Source: JAMHWF01 sp035911095 (lineage in GTDB: Bacteria > Pseudomonadota > Gammaproteobacteria > Burkholderiales > Burkholderiaceae_C). From it: 64,000 nt of DNA. The translations under genes were made by a program, and so were the position numbers. Numbering within the stretch: position 1 is the first letter of the stretch; every line of letters starts with the position of its first letter. This document shows positions 59,820-64,000 of this stretch, in pieces. The DNA lies in contig JAMHWF010000005.1 of the NCBI GenBank assembly GCA_035911095.1, forward strand, positions 144,996 through 208,995, read 5' to 3'. The notes under the pieces were generated by a model that saw only the letters and a program-made list of their open reading frames with translations, made no database searches and had not been told where the DNA came from.

Positions 59820-60677
59820 TCAGGCGCCCTGGGTGCCGAGGAAGTGGCGGCTGTGGCGCGCCGGCAGGTCTTCGATGCGCATCAGCATCGGCAGGTCGGC
59901 GGTGTTGAAGTCCGGGTCCCAGGCCGGCGGACCGAGCACCTTGGCGCCCAGGCGCAGGTAGCCCTTGATCAACGGCGGTGCTTCGACGTCCAGCGCGTGC
60001 GCCAGGGCCTCGACGGGCAAGGGCAGGCGGGGGCGGACCTGCAGTTCGATCGGCGCCAGGTGCGTGTGGCGCAGGCGCTCCCAGAGGCTCGCGGCGTGGT
60101 GGCCGCCGTCGCGCATGCTGACGCTGGCGCAGCCGATCATCGTGTCGAGCGAGTTGCGCACCATGAACTCGGCCAGCGCCCCCCAGAGCGCCAGGATCGC
60201 TCCGCCCGTGCGCCAGTCGGGATGCACGCAGGAACGCCCCAGCTCGACCATGCGCGAGCGCAGCGGGCGCAGCCGGGTGAGGTCGAACTCTGTCTCGCTG
60301 TAGAGGCCGCCGACGCGGCGCGCCGCGGCGGGCGTGAGCACGCGGTAGGTGCCGATCACCGGCCCGGGCGTGTCCGCGCGGCCCGGCGCGCGCACCAGCA
60401 GGTGTTCGCAGTAGGGGTCGAACATGTCGATGTCGTACCCGTCTGGCGCTCCGCAGGGCGGCGACAGCCGCGCCCCCATCTCGAGCGCGAAGACTTCGTA
60501 GCGCAGGCGCTGGGCCTGGCGAACCTCGCTCTCGTCACGCGCCCAGACGACGTCGAAGCGCTGCTGGGCGGCCTCGCTGCCCGCCGGGGCAACGAAGGCG
60601 TTGGGGAGGGACGTGCGGCGCGGCCGGTTTCGGCCAAGGTCGGCCAGCGGAAAGGTGGGCAGTGGCAGGTCGCGCAT
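59820..60677 (-). CDS. olsB: L-ornithine N(alpha)-acyltransferase (OlsB, GNAT-like)
   Basis: This is a 285-residue protein of the OlsB/haemolysin-like acyltransferase family. It shows RLRYEVFALEMGARL, DPYCEHLLVRA, VIGTYRVLTP, LYSETEFDL and the signature MVELGRSCVHPDWR, then MIGCASVSMRDGG. It adds a 3-hydroxyacyl group to ornithine, the first step of ornithine-lipid synthesis. The start MRDLPLP at 60677 is chosen because GAAGGA lies about eight bases upstream; an earlier ATG at 60743 is less likely. It sits on the opposite strand between ptsH and ptsI. Confidence 0.88.
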   Translation of the reverse strand: MRDLPLPTFPLADLGRNRPRRTSLPNAFVAPAGSEAAQQRFDVVWARDESEVRQAQRLRYEVFALEMGARLSPPCGAPDGYDIDMFDPYCEHLLVRAPGRADTPGPVIGTYRVLTPAAARRVGGLYSETEFDLTRLRPLRSRMVELGRSCVHPDWRTGGAILALWGALAEFMVRNSLDTMIGCASVSMRDGGHHAASLWERLRHTHLAPIELQVRPRLPLPVEALAHALDVEAPPLIKGYLRLGAKVLGPPAWDPDFNTADLPMLMRIEDLPARHSRHFLGTQGA

Positions 60678-60832
60678 CGGGTCATCCTTCGTTGAAGCGA
60701 GGGCATGCTCGGGCGCCGCGATGACGCGTCCGTGAATCGACAATGACGGCTGTGTGACGGCGGCCGGATACGCCCGAGCGGAGACCGCAACTTCTGATGC
60801 GGCGAGCCGAGGGCGGCTGATACAGTGAATCG

Positions 60833-62632
60833 ATGAGCATCCAGGTGTTCGGACTGCCGGTGTCCCGGGGCGTTGCCATCGGTCGCGCGGTGCTGGTCGC
60901 CACCGGACGCGTCGACGTTGCCCACTACCACGTCGGCGAGCAGGAAATCGACGACGAGATCGACCGCCTGCGCAAGGCGCGCGACGAGGTGGCGCTGGAA
61001 CTGTCGGGGCTGAAGCGCGAGCTGCCGGCCGATGCGCCGAGCGAGCTCACTGCGCTACTCGACGTGCACCTGATGCTGCTGTACGACGAGACCTTGATCG
61101 TCGCCACCAAGCAGTGGGTTCGCGAGCGCCGCTACAACGCTGAGTGGGCGCTGTCGGCTCAGCTCGAGGTGCTGGCGCGTCAGTTCGACGAGATGGAGGA
61201 TGAATACCTGCGCGAGCGCAAGGCCGACGTCGAGCAGGTCGTTGAGCGCTTGCTCGGCGCGCTAGCTGCTGCGGCCGGCAAGTCGGTGGGCGTGGCGCCG
61301 CTCGTCGCCGCGCCGCGTGACCCCGCGCAGGACGACCCGCTCGTGCTCGTGGCGAATGACATCTCGCCGGCCGACATGCTGCAGTTCAAGCGCAGCGTCT
61401 TCACCGGTTTCGTCACCGACGTTGGCGGCAAGACTTCGCACACCGCGATCGTCGCGCGCAGCCTCGACATTCCGGCCGTGGTCGGCGCGCGCGAGGCGAG
61501 CCGGGTGATCCGGCAGGACGACTGGGTCGTGATCGACGGTGACGCGGGGATCGTCGTCGTCGAGCCTTCGCCGATCGTGCTCGAGGAATACCGCTTCCGG
61601 CAGCGCCACGACCAGCTCGAGCGAGAGCGGCTTTCGCGCCTGAGGCACACGCCAGCAGTGACGATGGACGGGCAGCGCGTCGAGTTGCTTGCCAACATCG
61701 AGCAGCCCAGCGACGCTCAGGCCGCGCTCGAAGCCGGCGCCGTCGGCGTGGGGCTCTATCGCAGCGAGTTCCTTTTCCTGAACCGCAACGGCGAGCTGCC
61801 GGGCGAGGACGAGCAGTTCGAAGCCTATCGCAGCGTCGTCGAGGCGATGCGGGGCCAGCCCGTGACGATCCGCACCGTTGACGTCGGCGCCGACAAGCCG
61901 CTTGACCGCATGAGCCTGCACGAGTTGCGGCACGAGCACGCGCTCAGCCCTGCGCTCGGCTTGCGGGCCATTCGCTGGAGCCTTTCCGAGCCGAGCATGT
62001 TCCGCCAGCAACTGCGTGCGATCCTGCGCGCCAGCGCCTACGGGCAGGTGCGCCTGCTGATCCCGATGCTGGCTCACCTGAGCGAGGCGCGGCTCGTCGC
62101 CGAGGCCCTGCAGCGCTCGCGGCAGCAGCTGAGTGATGCGGGCCGGCCATACGGGAGCATCGAGGTCGGCGCAATGATCGAGATCCCCGCCGCGGTGATG
62201 ATCCTGCCGTTGCTGCTGCAGCGCTTCGACTTCATCTCGATCGGCACCAATGACCTGATCCAGTACGCGCTGGCGATCGACCGCGCAGACGAGGCAGTGG
62301 CGCATCTCTACGACCCCTGGCATCCGGCCGTGCTGCGGCTCGTGTTGCAGGCCATCACCACCGCCCGGGAGGCGGGCCGGCTGGTCAGCGTGTGCGGCGA
62401 GATGGCGGGCGATACGGCCTTCACAGAACTGTTGCTGGCCATGGGCTTGCGCAGCTTCTCGATGCATCCGTCGCAGATTGCATCGGTGAAGCAGCGCATC
62501 CTCCGCAGCGACACGACCAGGCTCGTCTCGAAGCTGGAGGCGGTGATGTCGAGCGAAGACCCGCAGGCTGCCTGCCTTGCCTGGCAGGAGCTGGATGCCA
62601 CGGCGCGCGCGACCGCCGCGCGCCGCATCTGA
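60833..62632 (+). CDS. ptsI: PTS Enzyme I (phosphoenolpyruvate-protein phosphotransferase)
   Basis: This is a 599-residue enzyme. The N-terminal HPr-binding domain precedes the phospho-His motif GGKTSHTAIVARS (His203). The PEP-binding barrel shows GVGLYRSEFLFLNR, MIEIPAAVM, FISIGTNDLIQYALAIDR and the Cys-containing VCGEMAGD. It takes phosphate from PEP and gives it to HPr. The length is slightly above the usual 575. It is divergent from olsB with a gap of 155 bases. The rRNA promoter region begins just after its stop. Confidence 0.96.
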   Translation: MSIQVFGLPVSRGVAIGRAVLVATGRVDVAHYHVGEQEIDDEIDRLRKARDEVALELSGLKRELPADAPSELTALLDVHLMLLYDETLIVATKQWVRERRYNAEWALSAQLEVLARQFDEMEDEYLRERKADVEQVVERLLGALAAAAGKSVGVAPLVAAPRDPAQDDPLVLVANDISPADMLQFKRSVFTGFVTDVGGKTSHTAIVARSLDIPAVVGAREASRVIRQDDWVVIDGDAGIVVVEPSPIVLEEYRFRQRHDQLERERLSRLRHTPAVTMDGQRVELLANIEQPSDAQAALEAGAVGVGLYRSEFLFLNRNGELPGEDEQFEAYRSVVEAMRGQPVTIRTVDVGADKPLDRMSLHELRHEHALSPALGLRAIRWSLSEPSMFRQQLRAILRASAYGQVRLLIPMLAHLSEARLVAEALQRSRQQLSDAGRPYGSIEVGAMIEIPAAVMILPLLLQRFDFISIGTNDLIQYALAIDRADEAVAHLYDPWHPAVLRLVLQAITTAREAGRLVSVCGEMAGDTAFTELLLAMGLRSFSMHPSQIASVKQRILRSDTTRLVSKLEAVMSSEDPQAACLAWQELDATARATAARRI

Positions 62633-62652
62633 TCGACTGGTCAACGCGGCGC

Positions 62653-62682
62653 TTGGCGATCTCGGAAAATCTCTGCTATAGT
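62653..62682 (+). promoter_or_regulatory. rRNA operon promoter, upstream
   Basis: TTGGCG (62653-62658) and TATAGT (62677-62682) are spaced by 18 bp, within a locally AT-richer stretch about 290 bases upstream of 16S rRNA. This is a typical stable-RNA promoter. Confidence 0.7.
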
Positions 62683-62753
62683 CGTGGGCTTCGCAGCGAC
62701 GAAGTCAGGTTCTGACAGCGGCGCAGCGAACAAAGGGACCAAATCCCGAGCGC

Positions 62754-62783
62754 TTGACAAGGAATTGAAAAGCGTACGAGAAT
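62754..62783 (+). promoter_or_regulatory. Possible second rRNA promoter
   Basis: A perfect TTGACA -35 at 62754-62759 has weak -10 candidates: GAGAAT at 62778-62783 (18-bp spacing) or TACGAG at 62775-62780. It may be a second promoter of the operon. Confidence 0.4.
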
Positions 62784-62826
62784 CGCGGTCTTGGCTGACA
62801 ACGGTCAGCGGCGCAAAAAGCGCAAC

Positions 62827-62839
62827 AGCTCTTTAACAA
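62827..62839 (+). promoter_or_regulatory. boxA antitermination element of the rRNA leader
   Basis: AGCTCTTTAACAA matches the ribosomal boxA (TGCTCTTTAACAA in E. coli) in 12 of 13 positions. It is followed by a boxC-like GCGTGGGCG. It binds NusB/S10 to prevent premature termination. Confidence 0.85.
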
Positions 62840-62879
62840 GCAACAGCCGATAAGCGTGGGCGTTTGAAGGCGAGTGCCA

Positions 62880-62945
62880 CAGGTTGCCGAAAGGTAACCT
62901 GAGGTCGAAAGGCCTCAAATGCTCACTGAAGTGAAGTTCACTTCA
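62880..62945 (+). other. Leader hairpins upstream of 16S rRNA
   Basis: Three stems precede 16S rRNA: CAGGTT/AACCTG (62880-62901), GAGGTC-GAAA-GGCCTC (62901-62916), and the nearly continuous palindrome TGAAGTGAA-G-TTCACTTCA (62927-62945). They probably shape pre-rRNA processing. The remainder of 62633-62971 holds only the promoters and boxA. Confidence 0.6.
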
Positions 62946-62971
62946 ATTCTTTGAGCAGTAATTCAAGATCG

Positions 62972-64000
<1,029 letters not shown>

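Overview
The window is about 64 kb of very GC-rich DNA. It ends inside a 16S rRNA gene of the Burkholderiales type, closest in feel to the Rubrivivax/Leptothrix/Ideonella group of Betaproteobacteria. The gene content fits a free-living chemoheterotroph of that order: Bug-type solute-binding proteins, a beta-ketoadipate CoA-transferase/thiolase set, a PTS fragment (EIIA-HPr-EI), ornithine-lipid acyltransferase OlsB, and a conserved lipB-lipA block. The sequence looks chromosomal. I saw no insertion sequence, prophage or CRISPR array.

Layout. 1-900: tail of a Fis-type response regulator, tRNA-Phe with a terminator, and a lower-GC orphan gene. 900-15.7 kb: catabolic genes, namely a lipoprotein hydrolase, 3-hydroxyacyl-CoA dehydrogenase, a Bug protein plus cycloisomerase-like lyase divergent from a GntR regulator, small hydrolase/MaoC/PepSY genes, an Lrp regulator divergent from ornithine aminotransferase, and the pcaI-pcaJ-Bug-pcaF operon behind a tandem palindromic operator. 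15.9-23.7 kb: an HD-GYP protein overlapping a PAS-GGDEF-EAL protein, a cyclopropane fatty acid synthase operon, and a D-serine dehydratase-like enzyme. 24.1-39.9 kb: a two-partner secretion locus with a TpsB transporter, a 4416-residue adhesin built from about 135-residue repeats, and a SapC-family gene.

39.9-48.8 kb: ruvB and ruvA separated by a copper chaperone, a kinase/LuxR regulator pair, phoH-ybeY, corA and hemB. 48.8-58.9 kb: a predicted small RNA between hemB and hemJ, then VanZ, ferredoxin, hydrolase, D-Ala-D-Ala carboxypeptidase, D-amino acid transaminase, a YbeD-type protein, lipB, lipA, and a group of small envelope or redox proteins. 59.1-62.6 kb: PTS genes with olsB inserted on the other strand between ptsH and ptsI. 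62.6-64 kb: rRNA promoters, leader with boxA, and the 5' part of 16S rRNA.

The items most worth a second look are: the predicted sRNA at about 49020-49137, whose loop carries an anti-Shine-Dalgarno CCTCC; two genes (ybeY and a lipoprotein) that appear to start at CTG inside a CTGA overlap with the upstream stop; the giant repeat adhesin with its SapC partner; and three well-formed operator regions (6382-6449, 10293-10336, 15727-15760). All product names rest on reading the translated sequence. No database search was possible.
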